Positions 17,295-25,578 of a stretch of 64,000 bases of DNA are shown here, piece by piece. The notes below the pieces were generated by a model, which did not search any database, was not told where the DNA came from, and worked only from the letters and a program-made list of their open reading frames with translations. Where the stretch lies: positions 868,001 through 932,000 of the forward strand of contig NZ_CP040078.1 of the NCBI RefSeq assembly GCF_005280735.1, given 5' to 3'. Positions within the stretch are counted from its first letter, which is position 1; every line of letters starts with the position of its first letter. Source of the stretch: Trinickia violacea (GTDB taxonomy: Bacteria; Pseudomonadota; Gammaproteobacteria; Burkholderiales; Burkholderiaceae). A program made the position numbers and the translations under genes.

Positions 17295-18044
17295 CTACTT
17301 TGCGGCAGCCTCGATGACTCGAGCGACCTCGTCAGGATGCGAGATATAGACAGCGTGGCCTGCGCTCACTTCGGTAACCTTGGCGCCCGAGCGTTGATAC
17401 ATCCAGCGCTGAAGCTGAGGGCTCACGACACGATCCTGAGTGGTCAGCACCGCATAGCTAGGCTTGCTTCGCCATGCCGCGACAGGCAATGGGGCTGCCA
17501 CGGCTTTCTGCGCAAGTGGCTGCTGCGAGTCCGCCAGGAATTGCGCGTCTGAAGGCGGAAGATCCTGCGCGTAGGTTTCGCGGAATCTCGCCGGCGGGAT
17601 GTAGAAGTACTTATCCGGCGAGGCGCGCATGGCATCGTTCGGCGCGGCAAACTTCTGCAAGAGTTGACCGGTGGCTTCTCCTTTGTCGGGTTGGAGTGCG
17701 GCGACATAGACGAGTGCGCTGACCTTCGGGTCGGCGCCTGCGTCCGTGATCACGGAGCCGCCATAGCTATGACCGACGAGCACGACCGGGCCCGGCAGCC
17801 GATCGATGACGCGTTTGGTCGCGTCGACGTCCTCGTCGAGGCTCGTCAGCGGTTCTTGCACGATACTCACGTGGTAGCCGTCTTTCGAGAGGATGTCGTA
17901 GACGCCGCGCCAGCCCGAGCCGTCCACGAGCGCGCCGTGAACAATGACGATTTCTTTGGCCGCCGTTCCAGTCTCGGCGTGGGCCATCGTGCTGCCCATG
18001 GCAGCCATGACGGCAATGAAAATACTCTTTCGCAGTGCGAACAT
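17295..18044 (-). CDS. Secreted alpha/beta hydrolase
   Basis: A 249-residue alpha/beta hydrolase with a signal peptide (MFALRKSIFIAVMAAMGSTMAHA). The oxyanion strand is IVIVHGALVDGSGW, the nucleophile elbow is GHSYGG, and the catalytic His lies in SAGHAVYISHPDEV near the end. This subgroup is common in proteobacteria as periplasmic esterase/salicylate-esterase-like enzymes. It is leftward with the ABM gene behind the divergent GlxA regulator, so probably part of a small inducible detoxification unit. The ATG at 18044 is preferred over 18056. Confidence 0.87.
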   Translation of the reverse strand: MFALRKSIFIAVMAAMGSTMAHAETGTAAKEIVIVHGALVDGSGWRGVYDILSKDGYHVSIVQEPLTSLDEDVDATKRVIDRLPGPVVLVGHSYGGSVITDAGADPKVSALVYVAALQPDKGEATGQLLQKFAAPNDAMRASPDKYFYIPPARFRETYAQDLPPSDAQFLADSQQPLAQKAVAAPLPVAAWRSKPSYAVLTTQDRVVSPQLQRWMYQRSGAKVTEVSAGHAVYISHPDEVARVIEAAAK

Positions 18045-18087
18045 TTTAATCTCCACAATGACTTTCGAATATGCTTGTCTAGGGGTG

Positions 18088-18393
18088 TCAGGCCAGTACG
18101 TTTTTCATGGCCAGAACGTCGAACGCCTCGACCGCCGGCGGGCGTGCCAGCATCTCTTCGACCCGCGCCATCAGGCTCTGTGCCATGTTGCCGGCGAGGT
18201 GCGCCTGGCGATCCTCTTCACTCGCAAAAGCGTCGAAGACACCGAACGTGTTCGGCGACAGCCTGAGGGCGAACCAGATCGGCGTCGTTGCCTCCTGATT
18301 CGTCATTTCCAAGCCGTCGGCAAGAAAGTCCGCTACCGCCTGCTCCTTACCGGGCTTGGCTTCCAGTTTCACAAATAAAGCGTGCTTGATCAT
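18088..18393 (-). CDS. Antibiotic biosynthesis monooxygenase (ABM) domain protein
   Basis: A 101-residue ABM-fold protein (MIKHALFVKLEAKPGKEQ, then FDAFASEEDRQAHL). The strong AGGAGAA site before the ATG at 18393 decides the start; the longer open frame upstream overlaps the divergent gene. It starts 107 nt from the divergent GlxA-type regulator and is followed 43 nt later by the secreted hydrolase. Substrate unknown; quinol or reactive carbonyl compounds are common for the family. Confidence 0.82.
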   Translation of the reverse strand: MIKHALFVKLEAKPGKEQAVADFLADGLEMTNQEATTPIWFALRLSPNTFGVFDAFASEEDRQAHLAGNMAQSLMARVEEMLARPPAVEAFDVLAMKNVLA

Positions 18394-18500
18394 CTGCGTT
18401 CTCCTGTATTCGCGTGAAGGGCCACGCGATGAACGCACTTTACAAACTGAGCAGGCTGGAGAACACTGTCTGAATCGACAATTTTGATAGCGATTCCGCC

Positions 18501-19460
18501 ATGAGGATTTTTGTTCTGGCACTCGAAGGTGTGTTCGACACGGGCCTCACCATCGTGCTCGATGCCTTGATGACGGCCAACGAGCTTGCGCGCGCGACGG
18601 GGATCGCCATACCGGACTTCGAGATCACCGTGGCCGGGATGCGACCGGAGGTGCGCACCGCGCTTGGGCTGCAGGTGCCCGTCCGCGATGTGGCAGACGC
18701 CCCTGCGCCGGATTGGGTCGTCGTACCGGCGATCAACAGGACGACAACGGACCTGCTCGTGCCTTCGCTCGGTCGGGCCGACGTGATCGATGCGCTCGGT
18801 GCATTGCGCTCGTGGCACGGTGCCGGCGCTCATATCGGGGCCGCCTGCACGGGTACCTTCGTGCTGGCCGAAAGCGGCTTGCTCAATGGGCTCGAAGCCA
18901 CGACCACCTGGTGGCTCTCGCCGGTGTTCCGGCAGCGTTACCCCGACGTGCACCTGGACGCGCATCGCATCGTCGTTCCCAGCGGCAACACAGTGACGGC
19001 AGGGGCCGCTCTGAGCCATCTCGACCTTGCGCTCTGGCTGATCCGCAACAACAGCCCCGAGCTTGCGGCGCTCGTAGGCAAGTACCTTGTATTCGATTCG
19101 CGGCCGTCGCAGTCCGCCTTTGCGATCTCCGACCACTTGGCCCATTCGGACCCGCTCGTCGAACGTTTCGACCGCTGGGTGCGCGAGCACCTCGACACGG
19201 CAATCGCACTCGACGACGTCGCGGATGTATTGGCGACAAGCACGCGGACCTTGACGCGACGCCTGAATGAGGTGCTCGGTAAGACGCCCGTCGAGTACAT
19301 ACAGGATCTGCGGGTCGAGCGCGCCGTTCATCTGCTGAAAACGAGCAAGGACAGCGTGGATCGCATCGCCGAGCAAGTCGGCTACGCAGATGGTGTCACT
19401 TTGCGCACGCTACTGCGGCGGCGGCTAGGTAAGGGGGTCCGTGAACTGCGGGCGCCGTGA
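18501..19460 (+). CDS. GlxA-family transcriptional regulator (DJ-1/PfpI plus AraC HTH)
   Basis: A 319-residue regulator with an N-terminal DJ-1/PfpI-like domain (residues 1-185; the elbow is IGAACTGTFVLAESGLL) and a C-terminal AraC HTH (about 215-315; ALDDVADVLATSTRTLTRRLNEV then DRIAEQVGYADGVTLRTLLRR). Such proteins sense small metabolites through the PfpI domain. It is divergent from the ABM/hydrolase pair and most likely activates it. Confidence 0.9.
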   Translation: MRIFVLALEGVFDTGLTIVLDALMTANELARATGIAIPDFEITVAGMRPEVRTALGLQVPVRDVADAPAPDWVVVPAINRTTTDLLVPSLGRADVIDALGALRSWHGAGAHIGAACTGTFVLAESGLLNGLEATTTWWLSPVFRQRYPDVHLDAHRIVVPSGNTVTAGAALSHLDLALWLIRNNSPELAALVGKYLVFDSRPSQSAFAISDHLAHSDPLVERFDRWVREHLDTAIALDDVADVLATSTRTLTRRLNEVLGKTPVEYIQDLRVERAVHLLKTSKDSVDRIAEQVGYADGVTLRTLLRRRLGKGVRELRAP

Positions 19461-19602
19461 GACTTGCCGATTTCGACGCTCTGCAATTGAAAGGAAATTG
19501 AAGGTAATGCGTTGCGGCGCGACGCTTCGTTAAGATAAGCGGGTCACGCGTTGGCATTGTCCCTAGCCATCGCATCCATCGATAACGATAAGGACTTGAC
19601 CC

Positions 19603-20391
19603 GTGATTCACGAAACTGCTGTCATTCATCCCAGTGCGATTATTGAAGAAGGCGCGGTGATCGGCGCGCGCGTCCGCATTGGGCCGTATTGCTGCATAGA
19701 AGGCAACGTCGAGATTGGCGAGGGAACGGTCCTTAAGGCGCATGTCGTCGTGAGCGGACACACCCGCATCGGCCGAGACAACACTGTCTATCCTTTTGCC
19801 ACGATTGGGGAAGAGAATCAGGATCTCAAGTATGCCGGCGAGGCAACCTTCGTCGAAATAGGCGATCGCAACAGAATACGTGAGAGCGTCACGATCCACC
19901 GGGGAACGGTTCAAGGCGGCGGACTCACGAAGGTCGGCAACGACAACCTCCTGATGGTCAACGCTCACGTCGCACACGACTGCGTGGTGGCCGATCATTG
20001 CATCTTGGCGAATAACGCGACACTCGCCGGCCATGTCACGCTAGACGACTATGTGATCGTTGGCGGCATGTGCGCGGTTCACCAATTCTGTTCCATTGGG
20101 GCGCATGTCATGGTGGGCGGTTGCTCGGGCATTGCTCAAGATGTGCCGCCCTATGTGATAGCACAAGGCAATCACGCTTCTCCAAAGGGTGTGAACACCA
20201 TCGGGCTCGAGCGTCGCGGCTTCAGCAAGGACGCGATTCAAGCGATTCGCGAAGCCTATAAGGTGCTATATCGAAGCGGAAAGACGCTGGAGGAGGCGAA
20301 GCCGGAAATCGCCCGGATTGCCGAGGCTCAACCCGAAGTTCGACCCTTCTACGATTTCCTATCGCGTTCGACGCGGGGCCTGATCCGCTAA
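19603..20391 (+). CDS. lpxA: UDP-N-acetylglucosamine O-acyltransferase LpxA, stand-alone copy
   Basis: A 262-residue left-handed beta-helix acyltransferase, the first step of lipid A synthesis. The hexapeptide repeats span residues 1-185. Numbering matches E. coli LpxA exactly: H122 and catalytic H125 (NAHVAHDC), G173 of the acyl-chain ruler and H191 (QGNHASP). G173 predicts a 3-hydroxymyristoyl (C14) donor. It has a GTG start with AAGGA upstream. It is not in the usual lpxD-fabZ-lpxA-lpxB cluster and reads more like a gammaproteobacterial LpxA (QDLKYAGE, RIRESVTIHRGTVQGGGLTKVG, STRGLIR end). Probably an extra copy gained by transfer; whether another lpxA exists cannot be seen here. Confidence 0.92.
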   Translation: MIHETAVIHPSAIIEEGAVIGARVRIGPYCCIEGNVEIGEGTVLKAHVVVSGHTRIGRDNTVYPFATIGEENQDLKYAGEATFVEIGDRNRIRESVTIHRGTVQGGGLTKVGNDNLLMVNAHVAHDCVVADHCILANNATLAGHVTLDDYVIVGGMCAVHQFCSIGAHVMVGGCSGIAQDVPPYVIAQGNHASPKGVNTIGLERRGFSKDAIQAIREAYKVLYRSGKTLEEAKPEIARIAEAQPEVRPFYDFLSRSTRGLIR

Positions 20392-20426
20392 ACGTTGATC
20401 AAGTCAGTGCTCGGCCGATAGTTCGC

Positions 20427-21434
20427 TCAGCCCATGCCCACCGCTCGTGCTGCTGAGGCGAGATATAGCGGCGATGGTTCGCGACGGTTCTCGCAAAGAC
20501 AGGTGTATGTCATCTTGATCACGTGATCGTCGTTCGAAACCATTGCCCGCTGGCATACCTCGTTCCACCCGGCATCGATGTCTGGCGTAATCGCTTCGAC
20601 GTCCAAAGGCTTTCGCACTGTTGCGTAAGCCGCGCAAAGCGCAACCCACAAGCCGGGCAGCAATGGCTCGACGAGAGAATCGTCTAGCCGGGCGAACAGG
20701 GTACGCGCCGCGTGCGCGGCGGTCACCGTGTGAAGCACGGTGAAATCCGGCGTACGCCAGTACGCGGCAATCGCGGCTCGCGCGATATCGTCCAGCAAGG
20801 ACGAGGTAACCGGGGGCGCAAGGATTGCCCGCCTGAACCGGACATCGCCCGCAACAGCGCGCAACCGTGCGGTGATCGAGTTGCCTTGCGCGAGATCGTC
20901 GCCCATCGCACAGGCGACATGGACAAACGCCGCATCGGCGCTTTCTGCTGCTGGCCTCTCGGCGAAAGAGACATCAATGGGTAGATGCGACGAAATCAAT
21001 GCCGCCAGGCCCGCGGCGATCTCGCCGCGATGTGCTGCCTCGATACCGTAAGCCAGGCGGATCAGTGCATGAAAGGCGCCCGTTGCCGGCGCGAACGGCA
21101 CTTCTTTCAGTACGGTAGCGATGACCATATCGGGATCGTCGTCGGCCATCCAATCCAGGAAGCAGAGGCGTAAGGCGCCGAATGCAGCGGTATTGCCTAA
21201 ATGGCTCGCCCATTCGCGGCGGTCGATGATGGTGCCGACTGGCGGAGCGCTTAACGCGTATTCGCGCTCCCACATATCGAAGAATTCCTGAAGTCGAGCC
21301 GGCGATGCCCCCATTTCAGCCAACGCGACAAGCGCCATTGGGCAATGATTCGTCGTCCCTCGAGCCGCCAAATCGAAGCGTGCATTGGCATCTAGGAGCT
21401 CGTGCAGCTTGAGAGCCGTACCTTCCTTTAGCAT
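20427..21434 (-). CDS. Questin oxidase family protein (AflY/GedK-like, PF14027)
   Basis: A 335-residue, mostly helical cytosolic protein. The N-terminal block FDLAARGTTNHCPMALVALAEMGASPARLQEFFDMWERE and the repeated His-containing helices (HLGNTAAFGAL, FHALIRLAYGIEA, TAAHAARTL) fit the questin oxidase family, whose fungal members (GedK, AflY) open anthraquinone or related rings by Baeyer-Villiger-type oxidation with NADPH. The annotation rests on pattern recognition. The start at 21434 is chosen because the SoxR-type promoter at 21466-21496 would start transcription near 21459, downstream of the alternative start at 21467. It is divergent from soxR with the operator between them. Confidence 0.75.
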   Translation of the reverse strand: MLKEGTALKLHELLDANARFDLAARGTTNHCPMALVALAEMGASPARLQEFFDMWEREYALSAPPVGTIIDRREWASHLGNTAAFGALRLCFLDWMADDDPDMVIATVLKEVPFAPATGAFHALIRLAYGIEAAHRGEIAAGLAALISSHLPIDVSFAERPAAESADAAFVHVACAMGDDLAQGNSITARLRAVAGDVRFRRAILAPPVTSSLLDDIARAAIAAYWRTPDFTVLHTVTAAHAARTLFARLDDSLVEPLLPGLWVALCAAYATVRKPLDVEAITPDIDAGWNEVCQRAMVSNDDHVIKMTYTCLCENRREPSPLYLASAARAVGMG

Positions 21435-21465
21435 TTCCCAATCCTCGAATTCAAAAGCACAACCC

Positions 21466-21496
21466 ATTGTAAAAGTTCAAGTAAGCTTGAAGGCAA
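21466..21496 (-). promoter_or_regulatory. SoxR-type promoter with 19-bp spacer
   Basis: On the minus strand, TTGCCT (21496-21491) is followed by 19 nt and TACAAT (21471-21466). Inside the spacer is the palindrome TTCAAG-TAAG-CTTGAA (21476-21491), close to the SoxR box core TCAAGT..ACTTGA. A 19-bp spacer is the hallmark of MerR-family-activated promoters. It drives the questin-oxidase-family gene and lies just upstream of soxR. Confidence 0.85.
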
Positions 21497-21517
21497 GTGA
21501 AGATTGTGGGGTGCGCC

Positions 21518-22006
21518 ATGAAAGAAGCGGTCATTTCCATTGGAGAACTCGCGAAGCGCTCGGGCGTGGCGGCGAGTGCGATTCGTTTCTATGAGGAAGA
21601 GGGCTTGATCAGCAGCACTCGAACGGATGGCGGTCAACGTCAGTATCGAAGGGACGCTCTCCGCCGGGTCGGGTTCATTCGTGCCGCGCAGGCCGTCGGG
21701 CTGAATCTGGCGGAGATTCGTTCTGCGCTCGAAACCTTGCCTGGGCAGCGCACGCCCACCAAGCAGGATTGGCAACGTCTCTCGCGCGCGTGGCAGCCAC
21801 TGCTTCAAGAGCGGATTGACGGTCTCATCGCATTGCGCGATCAGCTTGCTTCGTGCGTGGGATGCGGTTGTTTATCGTTGAAGTCGTGTTCTCTCTACAA
21901 CCCTGGCGATGTTGCCCGGCGGCGCGGGAGCGGTGCGCGATATTTGCTCGGCGACACGTCGCGTGCGGTGTTGGCGGATGCCAATCGGGACCAGCAGGAA
22001 CCGTAG
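21518..22006 (+). CDS. soxR: SoxR, redox-sensing MerR-family activator with [2Fe-2S] cluster
   Basis: A 162-residue MerR-family regulator. The winged helix is at residues 5-75 (ISIGELAKRSGVAASAIRFYEEEGLI), then a dimerisation helix, then the cluster loop C113-x2-C116-x-C118-x5-C124 (CVGCGCLSLKSC), identical in spacing to E. coli SoxR. The oxidised cluster activates target promoters in response to redox-cycling drugs, phenazines and quinones. No soxS is adjacent; as in most non-enteric bacteria it should act directly. The start at 21518 (MKEAVISIGEL) is chosen by the domain boundary. The likely target is the divergent questin-oxidase-like gene. Confidence 0.93.
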   Translation: MKEAVISIGELAKRSGVAASAIRFYEEEGLISSTRTDGGQRQYRRDALRRVGFIRAAQAVGLNLAEIRSALETLPGQRTPTKQDWQRLSRAWQPLLQERIDGLIALRDQLASCVGCGCLSLKSCSLYNPGDVARRRGSGARYLLGDTSRAVLADANRDQQEP

Positions 22007-22102
22007 CGGGACACGCGTCCAAGATCGGGTGACCTATCCCGACTTCTCGCGACGATTGGACCGGGGCGCGTGCGTTGCCCTTCGGCAACGCACGAATAGC
22101 CA

Positions 22103-23473
22103 TCAAGTGCGCAGCGATCTCAACCCCGCGCGAACCTCCTCGGCAAACAATTGCGGTTGCTCCCACGCCGCAAAGTGCCCGCCTTTATCGAGCCTGTTGT
22201 AGTAGATGAGGTTGTGATACGCCCGCTCAGTCCAACTGCGCGGGGCCTGATAGTTCTCGCGCGGAAAGACGCTCACGGCGGCCGGGACGGACACATCGGC
22301 GGCGGCGGTAAAGTTGAGGTGCGACTCCCAATAGAAGCGCGCCGCGGAAACGCCGGTGTTCGTCAACCAGTAGAGCGTGATGTCGTCGAGGACGTCGTCG
22401 CGCGTCATCGCACCCGACGATTCCCCGTTGACGTCGCGCCCGTACACGGCCGAGGTCAGTGCCGCCGCAGGCTGAATATAACCGTCGCCGTGATCGAGCA
22501 TCCAGCTTGCCAGGCCGATAGGCGAGTCCGCCAATCCATACAGCGTTTGCGGGCGCGTGCTTTGCTCCGCGATGTAGGCGCGGCGCTTCTTGGCCGCACT
22601 GCTCAATTGCTCGTAAGCGTGCTTTTCGTCGTCCGAGAGGCCGGAGGGAGGCGGGTCGCCGTCCTGAAGCGCCTTGACGATCTCAGGCGGTATCGTTGCA
22701 GGGAAGTTGACGTGGATGCCGAGCAATTCCGGCGGCGCCTGCTTGGCCATCACGTTCGCGACCACCCCACCCAGATCGCCGCCCTGCGCCGCGAATTTCT
22801 CGTATCCCAAGCGCTTCATCAGAACGACCCAGGCACGCGCGGTGCGCTCCGGACCCCAGCCGGTCTCGGTGGGCTTGCCCGAAAATCCGTAGCCCGGCAA
22901 AGACGGAATGACCAGATGAAAAGCGTCCGACGCGCTTGCACCATAAGCTGTGGGATTGGTCAGCGGGCCGATGATCTTGAACTGCTCGATGATCGAGCCG
23001 GGCCATCCGTGCGTGACGATGAGCGGCATCGCGTTCTCGTGTTTCGAGCGAACGTGGATGAAGTGAATATCGAGTCCGTCGATTTCGGTCACGAAATTCG
23101 GCAGGGCGTTCAGTTTCGCCTCGCACTTGCGCCAGTCGTAATCGGTCGACCAGTGGCGCGCGACTTCCTGCATCATCGCGAGCGGCACGCCTTGCGAGTC
23201 GTCGGTGACGGTCTCCCGGTCGGGCCAACGCGTCGCTTTGATGCGGCGTCGCAAGTCGATCAGTTGCGATTCGGGCACATGCACGCGAAGCGGACGAATA
23301 GCGGTTTTATCGCCGCCTGCCGCTGAGGCGACTTCCGTAATTGCCTGTTTGGTATCCGCAAAAGCGAGCTGACTTAAAGTGCCCGCGGCGACGGTTGCGG
23401 CCGCCACGCCGACAAAACGGCGGCGAGACGGCGATTGGGGAAAGGGAATATCAGTGATGGGTTTCGTCGTCAT
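22103..23473 (-). CDS. Epoxide hydrolase family protein with Tat signal
   Basis: A 456-residue alpha/beta hydrolase with an N-terminal epoxide hydrolase (EHN) domain (IRPLRVHVPESQLIDLRRRI... about residues 60-160). The oxyanion loop is THGWPGS, the nucleophile Asp is in AQGGDLGGV, and the catalytic His is in DKGGHFAAWEQP. The first 45 residues hold a twin-arginine-like SRRRFVGVAAATVAAGTLS signal ending ALA-type, so export to the periplasm by Tat is likely. The start could be 23482 or 23473. It is monocistronic; the natural epoxide is unknown. Confidence 0.88.
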   Translation of the reverse strand: MTTKPITDIPFPQSPSRRRFVGVAAATVAAGTLSQLAFADTKQAITEVASAAGGDKTAIRPLRVHVPESQLIDLRRRIKATRWPDRETVTDDSQGVPLAMMQEVARHWSTDYDWRKCEAKLNALPNFVTEIDGLDIHFIHVRSKHENAMPLIVTHGWPGSIIEQFKIIGPLTNPTAYGASASDAFHLVIPSLPGYGFSGKPTETGWGPERTARAWVVLMKRLGYEKFAAQGGDLGGVVANVMAKQAPPELLGIHVNFPATIPPEIVKALQDGDPPPSGLSDDEKHAYEQLSSAAKKRRAYIAEQSTRPQTLYGLADSPIGLASWMLDHGDGYIQPAAALTSAVYGRDVNGESSGAMTRDDVLDDITLYWLTNTGVSAARFYWESHLNFTAAADVSVPAAVSVFPRENYQAPRSWTERAYHNLIYYNRLDKGGHFAAWEQPQLFAEEVRAGLRSLRT

Positions 23474-23606
23474 ATCGTCCACCTATCCGTTGCGTTAATA
23501 GTGCTTATGCACATTGATGCGGTGCTGACCTTGCTACGGACGGTATTGGAGCGTGCGAACGTATCCCGAATGTGTCGCGGAAGGGCGGTGTGTGTATACG
23601 CGTGTT

Positions 23607-24533
23607 TCAGCGCGCTTTGCCGATACGTGGCGATACAAAGTTGGCTTGTGCGGCCCCGGCTTGCCTACGGCTTTGCAGCAGATAAACACCGCCGAGAATC
23701 GCCGCCATTGCCGCCAGATCGAGCGGCCGCATCGGTTCGTGCGCGATCGTCAAGCCCATGAGCAAGGCGACCACCGGCGGGATATACGTCACGCTCGAAG
23801 CCGCGAGCGCGCCTAGCTGTCCGACGATGAAATAATAGAGGATGTAGGCCACGCCCGTGCCCGACAAACCGAGCCCGAGCACGAGGCCGGCAAACGCGCG
23901 CGTATCGCCGGTCACGCGCGTCATGCCATGGAAATCGGTGACGCAACTGAGCACGACAAGCGCAAAGCCGATTTGCCAGGTCGATAAAGCGAGCGGCGAG
24001 AGATCGAGGCCGGAGAGGAAGCGCCGCGCGTACACGAACGAGCATCCGACGCTCAGCGAGCCGGCGACCATGTAGAGCACGCCGAGCAGATTGATCCCCG
24101 CACCGTGCGCATTCCACGGTTGCGCGATCATCAGCACGCCGGCGAACCCCACGAGGATGCCGGCGATCATCCGCCCGGTCGGCCGCTCCTGCCGCAACAG
24201 CGCCCATGCGCAAACGAACGAAAACAGCGGAATCGCGCCGCTCAACATGCCCGCCACGCTGGACAGCAGCAGCGCCGCGCCCTTCGCAAACGCGTAGTAG
24301 TAGACGGCGGTCGCGAGCAGCGACATCACGAAGAAATGATGCGCGTGCTTCAGATGGCGCCATTTGAGCGCCCGGGTGAGGAGCGCGAAAGCCAGTATCG
24401 GCACGAAGCCGAACAGCACGCGGAGAAAGACGATCTGGCTGGCGGAAATGTCGACGCTCGCCCACTTCATGAACATGAAATTGGTGCCCCAGATGAGGCC
24501 GAGCGCGGCGAAGGCGAGGTAGGCGGGATTCAC
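23607..24533 (-). CDS. EamA/DMT-family transporter
   Basis: A 308-residue inner-membrane protein with ten helices in two EamA repeats (FAALGLIWGTNFMFMKWA at the start; GVAYILYYFIVGQLGALAASSVTYIPPVVALLMG in the second). The family exports or imports amino acids and metabolites. It is divergent from a GcvA-type LysR gene 100 nt away, which probably controls it. Substrate unknown. Confidence 0.87.
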   Translation of the reverse strand: MNPAYLAFAALGLIWGTNFMFMKWASVDISASQIVFLRVLFGFVPILAFALLTRALKWRHLKHAHHFFVMSLLATAVYYYAFAKGAALLLSSVAGMLSGAIPLFSFVCAWALLRQERPTGRMIAGILVGFAGVLMIAQPWNAHGAGINLLGVLYMVAGSLSVGCSFVYARRFLSGLDLSPLALSTWQIGFALVVLSCVTDFHGMTRVTGDTRAFAGLVLGLGLSGTGVAYILYYFIVGQLGALAASSVTYIPPVVALLMGLTIAHEPMRPLDLAAMAAILGGVYLLQSRRQAGAAQANFVSPRIGKAR

Positions 24534-24633
24534 GGCAATGACTCTGAAGAAAGTTTCGTGTCTTCATTGTCGTGACGGCACCGATGCGGTACAAACGATT
24601 TAATGTCCCTCGATGCTATAGAGAAACTACGCC

Positions 24634-25536
24634 ATGAGACCGATTCCTCCTTTAAAAGCCTTGGTATCGCTGGAGGCCGCGATGCGGCTAGGTAGTTTTA
24701 CTCTAGCTGCCGAAGAGCTGAGCGTGACCCCCGGCGCGGTCGGCCAGCAGATCCAGAAGCTCGAAGAGTGGCTCGGCGTCGCGCTGTTCGTGCGGCAGGT
24801 CAGGCAGGTGGCGCCGACGGCCGAAGGCCGCGCGTATTTCGCTCGAATCCAGCCTGCGCTCGCGGAGATCATCCATGCGAGCCGCCGCTTGCGGGAACGC
24901 CAGAACAAGGGCTTGCGGCTTTCGATGCCGCCGAGCTTCGCCGCCAAGTGGTTTGCGCCGCGCATGGCGGACTTGCTGCAGGCGCACCCGGGCATCGCGC
25001 TGAGCCTATCGACGTCGACCAGCCTCGTCGATTTCGAGCTCGATGCGGTCGACCTCGCCGTGCGGTATTTCAATGGCGTCGACCCGCAGCTTTCGGTGCA
25101 ACGGCTTTGCGCCGACGAGGCGCGTGTCTATTGCAGCCCGGCTTACGCGAAGAAATGGAAATTGAAGCGGCCCGAAGACCTTCAATCGGCGACGCTGCTG
25201 CACAACACGCTGCATCCTCACTGGCCGGCCTGGCTGGCGCGCTTCAGCAGTCTTGCCGATGCGCGGATCGAGGCGATCGCCGGCATTCAATTCGATCAGT
25301 CGCTGATGGCGATTGAAGCGGCTGTTAGCGCGCAGGGGGTGGTCCTGACGAGCGCCATTCTGGTCGAAGCCGAGCTGGTGGACGGTTCGCTTGTCGAGCC
25401 GTTCGACAAGGCGCTTCCCTTGCCGACTGGATACTATCTCGTCCACCCCGAAACGGATGAGCCGCCCCCAGGCGTGCAATCGCTGAAAGCGTGGTTCGCC
25501 GACAAGATCGCTGCCGATCGCAACGTTTCAGATTGA
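24634..25536 (+). CDS. LysR-family regulator, GcvA-like
   Basis: A 300-residue LysR protein whose HTH (MRPIPPLKALVSLEAAMRLGSFTLAAEELSVTPGAVGQQIQKLE) is of the GcvA subgroup, which has the PL-x-AL-x-x-FE-type opening. The effector domain follows from residue 90. It lies divergent from the DMT transporter and is the probable regulator of that exporter. Confidence 0.9.
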   Translation: MRPIPPLKALVSLEAAMRLGSFTLAAEELSVTPGAVGQQIQKLEEWLGVALFVRQVRQVAPTAEGRAYFARIQPALAEIIHASRRLRERQNKGLRLSMPPSFAAKWFAPRMADLLQAHPGIALSLSTSTSLVDFELDAVDLAVRYFNGVDPQLSVQRLCADEARVYCSPAYAKKWKLKRPEDLQSATLLHNTLHPHWPAWLARFSSLADARIEAIAGIQFDQSLMAIEAAVSAQGVVLTSAILVEAELVDGSLVEPFDKALPLPTGYYLVHPETDEPPPGVQSLKAWFADKIAADRNVSD

Positions 25537-25578
25537 ATGAGGGGCGGCGAGACTTTTACGCTGCCCCCGGATGCGTCG

